A DNA stretch of 64,000 bases, taken from contig JAGMUV010000017.1 in assembly GCA_020744425.1 (NCBI GenBank), positions 434,001-498,000 of the forward strand. Direction: 5' to 3'. Positions within the stretch are counted from its first letter, which is position 1. Each line of letters opens with the position of its first letter. Shown here one piece after another: positions 23,323 through 34,703 of the stretch. The position numbers and the translations under genes are program-made. The notes beneath the pieces were generated by a model that worked only from the letters and a program-made list of their open reading frames with translations, had not been told where the DNA came from and did no database searches. This DNA comes from Dactylonectria macrodidyma. Lineage: Eukaryota > Ascomycota > Sordariomycetes > Hypocreales > Nectriaceae.

Positions 23323-23933
23323 TCAATTTTCAGAAACGTGATTACGGCCTTGTAAAGCGATCTTCTCAAAGCCGTGCTCGGTCCATCGGACTTTGGGGGA
23401 AAGACCGGCGAACTTCCAGGTATTATCAATTTTTTTATACCAGTGTTGATTATAACCATGCGCATGCCCCTTTTCCTCGATTTCACTTAGTTCAGCATCC
23501 TTATATTTCTGATGCGGCACCCGCATCTGATGATAACCGATGATCTCCGTGTCCGTTACGCGCTCGTACACGCTAGCACCAACAAAATGTTGTGTCTTGA
23601 GTGTCGGGCTACCCAGAACATTTTCATGAGACATCATTGTAACGAATTCTTCAGATGGCATCGATTCCCAGATCTTGCCGAGGATTGCGCGATAGTCAAC
23701 CTTCAGATGCGTTAGATGGGGAATGACAATTTCAGACAGTGGTGATGCCTACTCGCAACTCTGGAGCCAGGATCTTGTGGAGTCTTGCCCAGTCTTTGGT
23801 ATCATAACTCTCTGCCCACTCGAAAAGAGCTGTCTGAACACCTTGAAACTCTATAAAGCTTAAGATATTAGTGAATGACTCTTGAACTTTTCTCATCTGG
23901 ATACACACCTTCAAAGCTAATATTGGCGGCCAT
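23323..23933 (-). CDS. Scytalone dehydratase-like protein
   Basis: Three exons (23933-23909, 23850-23753, 23700-23323) encode 166 aa, matching the ~170-aa family length. Introns are 58 and 52 bp, both with CTAAC/CTAAT branches. The order of family blocks is intact: [21 protein letters not shown] (Tyr/Asp pair), [25 protein letters not shown] (active-site His), [28 protein letters not shown] and [13 protein letters not shown]. Scytalone dehydratase makes 1,3,8-trihydroxynaphthalene in DHN-melanin synthesis, and relatives act in other polyketide pathways. In the HAHSANLHWY block of the classical enzyme, the Ser that contacts substrate appears as Gly here (HAHGYN), while the Asn is kept. That hints at an altered substrate. 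No melanin PKS or naphthol reductase is nearby. Confidence 0.9.
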
Positions 23934-24793
23934 GTCTATAGCTTATGTATCAAATTAGGGTATGTCTTATTTCGTAGATAACGGTTGAGCATGCCATGAA
24001 GCTGATTAGGCCCTCTAGTATTATTTATATTATTCAAGTGGTGGGGTATATGGAGTGGTCCCGTTCCCTCTACCATTACTTTTTGTCCCGGCCCATATTC
24101 CGGTTTATTCTTCAGCTCCATTCTCCGTTTGTACCATATTTCGTGCTCTAGAATCTGGTGCGAATAGGACTGGCTGAAGAATAAACCTACGTAAATCTTG
24201 CTATAGCAGCTCGGGCCGAGGGGCGGGGGATATTGAGGAGACATACTGAAATCAAGCCCAGAGCATGACCTCGGCGGTAACTACCCCACCGTGACGGCCC
24301 CGCCCCCACCCCCATTTTCCGTCAGTAGAAATCGAAGGGTAACTTACATGGAGTTGGTACATTAAGTAATAAGCTCTTATCTCTTTAAAGAGAAGGTAGA
24401 TTCCCTTTGATTGCCACAGCCTGCCCCTCGGAAATTTTCAAGCAGTTCCGAAACTGACTACAGCGGCTGCCTTGGAGATCGTACCCAGATGTCTAATACT
24501 TCCCCTGGAGCTTGGGACCAAGGCCTTCTCATCACCTGGAGCCATAACTCTCTTGCAATTACTCCTCGGACTTTGTTTACTCTCGTCTCTTTGCTTTCAA
24601 GAATATCTCATCGTCTCATTTATGGATGCTATGTCAACTCTGTCGCATGGCCCCCTTTCCCTCTTTCGTTGCAGACACCAACTGTTTTTTTCCACGGCTA
24701 GTCATAGGTATATTTTTGGTATTGAGATGCTCATCTTCGGATCTTCCTCCTAGTTTCTCCTCGCAGCGCGTCTTCTCTGTTCCTCGTCTATGG
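23934..24793. other. Intergenic, nothing recognised
   Basis: This is 860 bp upstream of the scytalone-dehydratase-like gene and downstream of the histidinol-phosphatase gene. A pyrimidine-rich tract occupies ~24540-24680 on the plus strand. ORFs there show no recognisable motif. Confidence 0.4.
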
Positions 24794-25902
24794 CTACCGC
24801 ATTTCACGAAATGCGGTAAGTGGAACGCTTACTTCTTCGATCGCCATGATATCATTGCCATTGACGTCTGGGTGAGGCTTGCGCTTGAAAGTCCACACTT
24901 CTTTGACGCCGAGGCTCTCGAGGTAAGCCACAGTACTCGCATAGTTGGTGGCTACCTGGCTAATACCATGACTGTCGTCAGAAAAGGTGAATCTGCCATC
25001 CATTTTGAGCCATTCCTTGCAGTATTATCAGCATCCCTCGGGATAATAAGTAGGTGACGATGGATAACTCACCTCGGAAATCAATCTCCCCGGATAGGGC
25101 TCAGCCAGGCCCTTTCTCAATGCTGCGCTGTTGCACTCCAACCACCCACCTTGCTCGGCAACAAGCTTCAGGTTCCTCATGATCCGTTCCCAAACACCCT
25201 TCCACGGGCGAACATCACTCTCAGGATCCTCACTCAACAAACGAATGAGATCAAAGTGGCCAACAACCCGGGGCTTCAGCTCCTGGAGCATCCGGAACTG
25301 TAAGTCGTAGTAATCCTCACACAGACGCTCCTCAGTTCCAGCCTGCTCGGAACCGACGCCGCTGGCGTCGCGGGCGCGCACATAAGTGGCCCTGTCGTAG
25401 TCAATAGGGATCCCGTGGACGTGGTGAACGGAGCCGATAAAGTAGTCGACGATCCGGTTCTCAGCGAGTTTTCGGACTAGGGGTGCAAAGGAGGGTCGGA
25501 TGAACTCAGCTTCGAAGCCGATAAGAATATGAATCTGTGAGGCGTAGGCGCGCTGGAGACGTTGGGCCTCGACAAGATAGGCTTCGTGTCGGGATTGAAG
25601 GTCGGTGAGAGTAGTTTTGGGATCATCGAGCTTGAGGGTGTGTGAGTTAGCCGTCTAGAAAGAAAGGGATAGTTCTGAGATGAATGGTATATGATACGAG
25701 GAAGATAAAATGAGTGAGTTGCGTAACACATCCAACTCACCTCTTCTGGATACAGGTCCCGCTTCTCGTACCGGGGCATGTGCTCCGTAAATCCAATAGT
25801 TGTGTAGCCAATGGAAATGGCATGCTTGAGAATGTCCTCAAGCTGATCCTTTGCATGACCCGGGCAGAATTGCCCGGAATGCGAGTGCATTGTAAACACC
25901 AT
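24794..25902 (-). CDS. PHP-family histidinol-phosphatase
   Basis: Three exons (25902-25741, 25654-25073, 25015-24794) give 321 aa. The start is MVFTMHSHSGQFCPGHA, with the metal-binding H-x-H of PHP phosphoesterases. Further metal ligands follow: GFTEHMPR, LIGFEAEFI, FIGSVHHVHG, VVGHFDLIRL and FTFSDDSHG. All PHP motifs I-IV are present, so the enzyme should be active. It hydrolyses L-histidinol phosphate to histidinol (EC 3.1.3.15, HIS2-type), the penultimate step of histidine synthesis, or a related phosphate if it is a paralogue. The length fits yeast His2 (335 aa). Its position among secondary-metabolism-type genes raises the possibility of a dedicated paralogue, but nothing in the sequence decides this. 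Confidence 0.9.
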
Positions 25903-26990
25903 CGCCGATAACTTGCCCGATATTTCCTCGCTAGAGTTAAATGCCTATCGATGGCGGGGCTGGACCTATGAGAGCGTCCAAGGTTTTGGGTATTGCAGCG
26001 TATTTACCGGAATGCGTGATTCCTATCTCGTAGATGATTGGAAGCTAAGAGAAGGATTCAGTGTCTCATTCAAAAGGGACTGCACTTTAGTCTTACCAAC
26101 AACAATTACATGGCGCTGGCAGGAGCAGGACGGTCTTGAGAACGTTATTTTGAGGCAAAACGTAGCTGGCGGCAACTCATTAACCGTCAGTATGTAAAAT
26201 TAATCGCTATTTAGCAAAGCTCGTTTTGAACGACAGTATTAATTATGTCGATGGTGTGGTATTCGCTCACCGTAAACTGCGCCAATGCAACAGTCGCGTC
26301 CTCGGGTCAATCGCACTTTCGGGTCAGACGCACCTCTAGCTCTGTCGAGCTATACAATGAGGGGTACGGGAAGCTAGCCAGAGAAGGCCCTGATGCGGGG
26401 ATAGAGTACGGATAGGGGGTCCACGGGACTGAGCTCCGAGATTGGATCCTCGCTTTTCTCGAAAGCATCGAGTATTCGTCAGTTGTTCAACTAGTTTCAC
26501 TCCACCTCCACCCGCACATCTGAACTCCCACTTAACCTGTTCTGGTTATTCCCCACCTTAGCATATCTCGCATTCTCGTATAGCTCGGGTGTCGCTTGAG
26601 TCGGATTTTCGTTAAGCCAGGAGTAAACTTCGACCCAACTAAAAACTAAATATTCACTAATGCTGATGTGGAAACTTCCTAGCGAGTGATGTACGACCTT
26701 TCAATCTCCGCCGGACCAAGGACCGGAGTTGCTGGTCATAAGCCCGCGGGGACCGAAATTAATGGGTTTAGGTACGTCATACACCTCTCATTGCGAGCCT
26801 CAGCTTGAATGAATCGTGAAGTTTCACAAGTCGCCCTGTCTTCTTTAAAATACTTTAGCTAATAGAGGGCGCCACCCCTTATGTTTTAAGTTGCTCTTTC
26901 GAACGGAGATGTGCATTCAGATCACTTCCTTGATGGCGTACCAGAACTTCACCACTACAAAATCACATCTCCCAAGGAAGAACAAGCATC
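25903..26990. other. Intergenic with a diverged repeat copy
   Basis: This 1.1-kb divergent promoter region lies between the phosphatase and the flavin monooxygenase. The only structure noted is the repeat at 26482-26640, listed separately. An ORF of 94 codons (25913-26197) has no recognisable motif. Confidence 0.4.
26482..26640 (+). repeat. Copy A of a diverged dispersed repeat
   Basis: About 160 bp resembles 30206-30370 in direct orientation. The best-preserved core is GCATATCTCGCATTCTCGT (26560-26578). Shared flanking words are CTTAACCT and GGTTATTCC. The pair brackets the flavin monooxygenase gene. Confidence 0.6.
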
Positions 26991-28707
26991 ATGTCTCAGC
27001 CACCAAAGGTCGCGCAGAAAACTAAAGATGTGCCTGTGTTTCATCCAGTTGTCATCATCGGCGCTGGTTGTGGGGGGGTCGGCATGGCTTGTGAACTGAA
27101 GAACAAGCTTGGCTTTGAAGACGTGCATATTTTCGAGCGACGATCTGGCGTTGGAGGCACGTGGTGGAGCAATCGGTATCCGGGAGTAGCTTGCGACATG
27201 TAAGTACCCTACCAAGCCGTATTGCGGATAACACTGACTTAGTACAGCCCAGCCGTGTTTTACTCCTTTTCTTTCCGACAAAACCCAGACTGGACAACCT
27301 TCTACCCGTCAGGTCCTGAAATACGCGCATACCTTAACTCTGTTGTTGACGAATATGGCTTGCGCCCTAAGCTTTCACTGAACACGGAGATTTGTGCGTG
27401 TGAATGGGATGCCCATAACCAGCTCTGGACTCTGCGTGCGAGACGTCTTGTCCTAGGAGCCGGTGACCTGAGTATTTCAGAGCGTGAAGCTGAACTCAAA
27501 GAGTATGGAACTCTGTGTCTTGAGGAATTCACTATCTATTGCAAAATCCTGGTCAGTGCTGTTGGTGGTCTGGTAGAGCCAGCTCCTTGGCCGTCGAACG
27601 TTCCAGGTCGGGACGAGTTTCGCGGCTCCATTATGCACTCTGCACAATGGAACAACGACACAGATTTGCGAGACAAGCATGTTGTTGTAGTTGGTACTGG
27701 GTGCAGCGCCGCGCAGATTGTCCCAAAATTACTGGAACAAGACATTGGCGCTCGATCAGTGACCCAGCTCATGAGAGAGCCGCCATGGGTCGTTCCCAGA
27801 ATTGCCCCGCCCGTGGGAGACAAGCTTTGGGAAATGTGGTCGACGTCATTATGCCATTATGTACCGGGTTTCATGTCTGGTATGCGCCTTCTAGCTTCAG
27901 CAGCGACAGAGTTTGACTTTCGTCTGTTTGGTGGAGGATGGTTTTCCGATATTGAAAGGAGGAGGTTGCAGAAAGGCCTTATTGCTCATATGAAGAAGAA
28001 TACCCCAAGCAAGGTAAGGCATACCCTCCACAGTGGCATGGACGACCTCCATAGGTGCCTGTTTGTTCGAATGCTCACATCAACGACAGTACCACGAAAT
28101 ACTAACCCCAAACTATTCAGTCGGGTGCAAGCGGCGAATTTACGACAAGGCCTGGTTCCCAAGCCTCAGTGACCCACGTGTTACGTTGACAACACTAGCA
28201 CTTACAGAGGTAAAGGAAAACAGCATCACGCTCTCTCCGGGTCCCAAGACGCATGTCTCGGAGCGGGAGGCTGGGACAGTTGATGTTCCCGCTGATGTGA
28301 TTGTGCTCGCTAACGGGTTTGCCGTTCACAATTGGTTCCACCCTCTTACCGTCATTGGGCGCGACAAGACCACACTCCAGGAGGTTTTTGATGCTCGTGG
28401 TGGGCCTCAGCTGTATCGCGCAACAGCGCTCGATGGCTTCCCCAACTTATTCATCTTATTCGGACCGAATAGCTTCACGGGTCACTCTAGTGTGATTCTT
28501 GGGCTCGAGAACCAGATCAACCACGCCATTAAATTGATGCGTCCTGTCTTACTAGGCGATGCTACGACAATTGAAGTGAAGCGGAATGCGACTTTGGCTT
28601 ATACAAACCAAATTCAGAAAGACTTGAAAAGCATGGTTTGGAACAGCAGCCATTGCTCCAGCTGGTACAAGACCAGAGACGGGCACAACTTCGTTTCATA
28701 TCCGTGA
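26991..28707 (+). CDS. Flavin-dependent monooxygenase, Baeyer-Villiger type
   Basis: Three exons (26991-27199, 27248-28013, 28090-28707) give 530 aa. An FAD-binding Rossmann motif, VVIIGAGCGGVGMA, is near residue 22, and GVGGTWWSNRYPGVACD follows, typical of class B flavoprotein monooxygenases. The BVMO/FMO fingerprint FxGxxxHxxxW is present as FRGSIMHSAQW, next to the NADPH-binding GTGCSAAQIVP. Late motifs VGCKRRIYD, VIVLANGF and LFILFGPNSFTGHSS complete the fold. It inserts oxygen next to ketones or oxidises heteroatoms using NADPH and FAD. The first ATG with the Rossmann fold soon after was chosen. Diverged direct repeats flank the gene. Neighbouring oxidoreductases suggest a shared catabolic or tailoring pathway. 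Confidence 0.92.
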
Positions 28708-30842
28708 GACTCCCCCCCCTGTGAAGCAGCCATGGAAATATAGCTAATGCGCAAAATTTAAAGCTATTCGATGATATGGCATACTTTGCAATTCCACTTT
28801 CCGAAATGGGCACATTGGAATGTCGAATTCACGCAACAGGGTGAAACGCGTCGCTGGCGCAAACGGTGTGCTAGGAAGCTTCTTTTTCTCATGTTCATTG
28901 GATGCATCCTCTTCGGCACCAAATCCAGGCCGCTTAGGACTCTACGCTTGGTCATGTCGAATATTAGAAACCTGCGGCTTTCAAGGAGGGGCAACACTCC
29001 ACGGGCAATCGGAGGTTGATAGCGTGGCATGTTATCACATCTACAGCTATCTACTTTTCTGCCGAGAGCCTTTTATCCCAAACTCCATAGCTTCTGTCAA
29101 TCCCTCAGGGTGTTGCTCCCTCATTGACCTTTTTTTTTTTTTTTTTTTTTTTAACTCAGTATATCCTAGCTTTCGGACATCATCAACTGTACCTAGATTC
29201 ATGTACGAAAGATAGGTCTTGGACCTATTAATAGATAGAAATCAAGAGTTTTTACACACCTCTAATGCCCTTTTATTAACAGATGTAAAAGAAAGTTAGT
29301 ATAACGCTTCGGTTTCTTCTCCCATTCAGTACGCCTAGAGTCAAGTAGCTGGCGGTGATAGGCGGGTCCGTACTTAAGAACGAATCCATTTGTTGTTTTA
29401 CATATGAAACAGCTGCGTCTTAAAAGATGCTAGCGGGGGTTAAGCACAAGTCAATTTGATCAGGCCACCAAAACTGAGAACTCTATCTTGCCAAAACGCA
29501 AATGGTTGCACGACATTCCAGCAGCTTTGGTTGCAATGGGGTCTGGTGAGTATCGGTAACTATGCCGTAGGCAGTTGTAGGGGAGTGTTCGATGGATCCG
29601 TACGCACCGTATAGCTCTAGGTGCTCGGCGCTGATTGTAAGCATCTTCTTGCCTTCTAGCTCTAGGCGCATGCCGGCTACTTCTTCTGTGGTTTTGTTAG
29701 CTCGCATTTCCGTTATCATCGGGAAATATTTATGCATTATCTGTTGAAGAGATCATGCTGAGGAAAACTGGAAGAGCAAGTTCCACAATGAGGCCTGGAA
29801 GCCTGGAAGTAGGAGCCTCGTGATTGAAAGTCTGAAGTTAGTCCACGCCGAACAGAGGTTACGTCCACGTCTCCAACTCGGGATGGAACCAAGAAAGAGG
29901 CATAGAGGTAAAACCTGGTGATGTATGACTAATAAAGCAATATTTGACAGCTAGAAAAGCTGTCCTGGTATATCAAGGAGGAAAATCTAAGACGGCTGAG
30001 CAACGTAGCTGAAGACATCGGAGGTTCGGTTAGTGTTAGAATCACAGGGTTAGATCAAGTCTAACTCTCAGCTACTGTCGTGGTGACGGCGTACGGGGAA
30101 GTAGCTTCGGAGTACGGATGTACCTGGACCGCTTTACACCGCTGCATGTGAATTGGGATTCAGGCACTCTGTCTGACTTTTCTTCCTCTCAAAAGTTATT
30201 GTGTAAGTTCTCAACTCGTTAGTTTCACCTCCCCTTCCACTCCCCCATGCACATACTCAAATTCGTACTTAACCTAATTTGGTTATTCCGTTCGCATATC
30301 TCGCATTCTCGTTTACATTGGAGCTCGCTTAAGACGGAGTTTCGTTTAGCTCGGAATTATCTCACCCGATTCTCGCTAGTATCTGGTCAGGCTATCAATC
30401 CTTGACATCCGTGGCGGGCTGCATGGTTCTTCTCATGTGATCCGTCATTTTTCATTTGCTTCCCCTCACATAGACGAGGGTGATTTGCAGGGGCATGCTG
30501 GTATGTTTGACAGGATGACGAGGCTAGAGCTTCGTAGAGCTGGAGTGTTGGAGATAGATACGGAATAGGGGTTCCACAACAGGCGTTTCGAACGGTGTGT
30601 GAACCGGCACAAACCAGCACTTCTTCCTTCAGGGGTTGTTGCGGGCATGTCGAGTGAATTAAAAGTCGCGGTCACCAGGACAGGCCTGCCATGGTACACC
30701 ATGACCAAAACATGTATATTTTGATTCACAATTATCAGCGCAATAGAGATAAGCTAGGCTAAGCTGCTTCAATATTTAAGATACAAAAGATTTGGACACG
30801 GGTAAGGGTATAGAGGACCAAACTATTGAATAGTATATACAT
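28708..30842. other. Intergenic with poly-T run and repeat copy
   Basis: This 2.1-kb stretch between two convergent genes has a T homopolymer of ~23 bases at 29129-29151 and repeat copy B at 30206-30370. Several minus-strand ORFs of 77-88 codons (e.g. 29737-29483) have no recognised motif and no splice partners. Confidence 0.4.
30206..30370 (+). repeat. Copy B of a diverged dispersed repeat
   Basis: This is the direct-orientation partner of 26482-26640. It shares the core GCATATCTCGCATTCTCGT (30294-30312) plus CTTAACCT, GGTTATTCC and AGTTTCAC words in the same order. Overall similarity is roughly 65-70% by eye. Whether these are remnants of a small transposon or duplicated promoter segments is unclear. 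Confidence 0.6.
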
Positions 30843-31984
30843 TTATTTCCCGCTCTCCTTCGACTTAGCCGCTTGCTTTGCTCTCTGCGCAACCCATGAC
30901 TCATAATGATCGTCCAATGTCTCGGTCAGTGGGCGGTATGAGAGCCCAAGCTCTTTGATACTCCTTTCATTGTCAACAGAGAACCGTATTCCAAGATTGG
31001 CCCGCATCCATGTTGATGTCAAACCGAATAGAGGTCCTACGACTCGCACCAAAGGAGTCGGCAGCAAGTGACGTGGAAGGACCCATGGATGCTCGGCATG
31101 CGATCGAATGTGCTTGGAGATGTCGATAAATCTCGCCATCTCCTTGTCAGTGATAATATATCTCCCGCTCGCAGATGCGTTCTCTGCCGCTCTGATATGC
31201 GCTGTGACGACCTCCCTCACGTCAACGGTGCAGAAGTTTAAATCGGGCACGCCAAACCAAAGCTGTCCGCTGAACAGTTCATCCAGCAAGAAGAGGCTCC
31301 CAGAATCGGACCCAGTTGTCAGTGACGGTCCCAGAACTAGTCCCGGGCAGATGACAACCATATCCCAGCGTGATTGAGCCTTCTGGATTTTCCACGCTTC
31401 CTTTTCGGCAAGGACTTTAGAATAGTGGTATGGGTTGTGAGTAGCCGAGCTTGATTCATTGAAATAGCTCTCATGTAACATGTTATCTTTCATGCTTCTC
31501 ACATCAATATAGTCTCCAAAGATTGCGCCAACTGATGTCTGTTAGTAAACTGAAATGTCTCTAGGCTTGCGAAACTCGGCTTCTTACTAGTCGATGTTAA
31601 GATGACCCTTTTGACACTTTCCGTGTTGTTCACGCTGTTCAACACATTTTTGGTTCCCTGTAATGCAGGCTCGACCATCTCCTTCTGTCCATCCTTGATC
31701 TTCTCGGCCATCAGAAATGGAGAAGCAACATGATGAACCAACGAGCAACCTTGCATGGCAGTCTCAAACGAGCCTGGCTTTAGCAGGTCTGCTTCGAAGA
31801 GTTCCAGTTTTCCGGGGTATTTCTCCTGCAACCCCCGCAGTGGTTGGACTTTTGGGACATTGTTCAAGCTGCGTACAGTAGTACGCACCGTATATCCCGC
31901 TTCTAGGAGTTGATGGACGAGATGGATGGCGATGAAGCCGCTGCCGCCGGTGATCAAGTGTGTCTGTGATGTCATTATTCTCAA
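30843..31984 (-). CDS. NAD(P)-dependent extended SDR (dihydroflavonol-reductase/GRE2-like)
   Basis: Two exons (31984-31588, 31531-30843) give 361 aa. The 56-bp intron has a TTTACTAAC branch. The N-terminal nucleotide motif HLITGGSGFIAIHLV fits TGxxGxxG. The catalytic YxxxK is YHYSKVLAEKEAW (~160), preceded by the Ser/Thr strand VKRVILTST. The substrate-side sequence VVICPGLVLGPSL and the region VDVREVVTAHIRAAE follow. The family reduces ketones or aldehydes (methylglyoxal, flavonoid-like or polyketide carbonyls) with NADPH in the cytosol. A second in-frame ATG three codons downstream is an equally good start. It is convergent with the flavin monooxygenase, 2.1 kb away. Confidence 0.92.
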
Positions 31985-32587
31985 GTATAAGTGTCGTAAA
32001 TTGTCACAGAGCCACTTGTTATATGTCTTTAATTAGTGTCAGAGAGAATCAAGACACGTCAGCAGATATATGGGGCTGCCAAACGCTCGGTGTCCGCGGG
32101 AGAAGAGTGGAGCGCTGGGATGTTAAGTAAGCGGAAGTCAAAAACAAACCAGGCATCCGTCGGTCATCCTATTTCGCCGATTCATACAACAGAACGGCGG
32201 GGGAATCCAACTAGTTAGGTTCACTAGCGTCGGGGCTCCTCCTTCAAACATCTACGGCAGATGATCTCGGAGTCCAAATACTCTTGATGCCACAACATAC
32301 GCGACCGAACAGATGCAAATAAGGCTCCAAACCTACCATTAGATTGAAGGGATCAAAAGTTCCTATGACCTCAACTTTGCATCCCAAAGTCTGACAGATG
32401 TCTACCTAGCATATGCCATTCAAGTAGCATGTAGCAGCCTTGAGTATCTGGGTGAAAACGTCTTTTAAAACCAGCAAAAGCTAAAGAGCAGTACAAGATG
32501 ATTGATCACCTAGCTGGAAGAGGAATGCTAGAGTTTAACTGTTACTAAGAGCAAAACACAACAGCATAATTCATTGCATACTACACG
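31985..32587. other. Intergenic, nothing recognised
   Basis: This is 603 bp between the SDR start and the FMN-enzyme stop. No ORF, RNA or repeat could be supported. Confidence 0.45.
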
Positions 32588-33897
32588 TTACAGCAAGGGC
32601 TTCAGATCTCCACCATAAGCAACCCTCCTCACCATCATCCTATCCAGCCCCGCGACCGTTTTCACCCCAGCTAATCCCATTGACTGATCTAAGTCAGCCA
32701 ACAAGCCGCCCAACACATGCTTGGCCCCCTCCCTACCTGCGATACCTAAGCCATATATCACTGGGCGACCCACCAGCACAGCTTTGGCCCCTAGACACAG
32801 CGCTTTCATAGCATCCGCTCCCGTCCTGATGCCTGAGTCGAATATCACAGTCATCTTGTCGCCAACCGCGTCAACAATTTCTGGCAGCATGTCGAGCGAC
32901 GCCATAGCCCCATCCAGCTGTCTGCCTCCGTGGTTGCTCACCACGATGCCGTCCATGCCAAACTTGAGCGCTAGCCTAGCGTCATCGGCGCTCATGATGC
33001 CCTTGAGTACGATGGGACCATCCCAGTGCTCTCGTAGAAGAGCCAGGTCCTCCCACGGATGTGCATGACCCGAGAAGACATCGGAAATCCACTGCCGCGA
33101 CGCTTCCAGCACGTCATCCTCAGGTGTGCCGCCTCCGGTGCGCTCGGCGAACTTTCGCCTGAACACTGGGTCCGAGAAGCCGATGGCATTACCCTGTCCG
33201 AGGGGGAAGGGTAGGAAGCCCGTGTCCAGGTCGCGCGGGCGCCATGCCATTGTGAAGGTGTCAAGCGTCACAACTAGGGCGCTACAGTTGGCGTCCCGCG
33301 CGCGTCGCAGCAGCGATATCGTGATGTCGTTGTCAGCTGGCCAATACAGCTGGAACCAGCGGGGCGCCTGGGGGCCTCCAGCGGTGGCGATCTCTTCGAT
33401 CGAGCTAGTACTAGCAGTGCTGATGATTAAGGGGACGCTCAGCTCTGCACATGCGGCAGCGAGGCCCATCTCCTTGTCTTGGTGGTAGGCGCTCTGCACA
33501 CCGACGGGCGCCATGAGCACGGGGCTCTCTGCAAGCCTAGTCAGGCATGGGGCGGTAAACATGGAGGACGTTGGGGGACCGTCTCCTTACCATAAGTCTC
33601 CCCAAAGAGATTGACTCGGAGATCTCTCGGAAGGGTAGGTTTCATCATCCGAGGAATGAGTTTCCACTGTCGAAAGGCAAGCCTGTTGGCATCCATGGTC
33701 GAGCCTTCGCCGGCTCCCCCGTAGACATAGTTGAAGCCTTCTGGGGACATGGCCTTCTTTGCCTCTTCTTCAAGTAGATTCGGGTCTGTAGTCGTGACGG
33801 GGCCATTGCCATGCAGGAGTTTGTTCCTATAGATGTCGAACATGTACTCGTGATATGGAGGGCGACGCTCAGATTGCTGATCGCTGGGGATTGACAT
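32588..33897 (-). CDS. FMN-dependent alpha-hydroxy-acid oxidase, lactate 2-monooxygenase-like
   Basis: Two exons (33897-33591, 33528-32588) give 415 aa. The 62-bp intron uses GTAAGG and an acceptor at TTGCAG, and the nearer CTAG acceptor would break the frame. The TIM-barrel FMN family is recognised by SPEGFNYVYGGAGEG, APVGVQSAYH, ISTASTSSIEEIA, FQLYWPADN, the active-site loop SNHGGRQLDG (catalytic His, Arg) and DSGIRTGADAMKALCLGAKAVLVGRP. The inserted loop TMAWRPRDLDTGFLPFPLG is typical of lactate 2-monooxygenase-type members and not of glycolate oxidase. The enzyme oxidises a 2-hydroxy acid using O2. The true substrate is unknown. It sits next to an MFS transporter and Zn2Cys6 regulator. 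Confidence 0.92.
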
Positions 33898-34703
33898 GAC
33901 TGGTTATGCAATATTGTTGATAAGGGTGAGGCGATCCAGCGGATGCAGCGAGATCTGTGCTAAGTTTGAATCGAAATTGGCTTCTCGCCTGTTCTTGCAA
34001 CTATCGTAGCTCCTGGTGGTTTCTTTCTTTTATTAGATCCGAGCCCTGGAAGCCCTGTATCCTCGATTTGGTGCCGGGACCTCTGTAGTGAATCTGTTAG
34101 TAGATAAGCCACAAAACTCACAGTAATAGCTTCTGGGTTGGTCTTCTCCATTTATTATACAGCTAGCCGAAATTCACATGTAAGGAAACTAGCAAGAAAT
34201 AGCCCTTGTCCTGGGAACCGAGGCTTAAGCTGACACGGATGCTGTGTGACAAGCAGGATCTAGCTGGCGGGGAGGGGTTCCTGTTAGTGCGCGGGGTTCC
34301 CGCTTCTGCCGGCCCCCCATACCCATAGGCACTATCAGGATATTCCTTTGCCACGCCCGCGTTTGCTCTCCTCGGAACTTAATCAGGGCGCAGACAATAT
34401 ATTTAAATAGCCAATACCAAAATCTTCCTAGTCAGTAGCATATGTACCCACAGATTTTAACAACCTTAAGAGCCGTATGATTACAGGACACCAAGCAACC
34501 ATTCAGCACAATTAGGACTTTTAAGGGAGAAAGGATGCTTTTGCTCCAGTCTAATCCCCTTCAACTATCCTCACCGCGCTTCGAAATATAGTGTCTGGCA
34601 AGTTTAGCCACTTACCAAGCGTCACAGTCTCACGTCTCTCAACTACACTAAGAGAAAATAGAGAAAAAGGAAAAGTCCGCGAGCCCGTGATTCGACATTC
34701 ATC
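33898..34703. other. Divergent promoter region, FMN oxidase and MFS transporter
   Basis: This 806-bp region separates two divergent start codons, a layout compatible with co-regulation. It contains no credible ORF. A short GC-rich patch lies at ~34258-34320. Confidence 0.45.

Noticed and set aside
29129..29151. Long T homopolymer as a possible retroposon tail
   Set aside because: No target-site duplication or retroposed ORF could be recognised beside it; simple slippage is enough.
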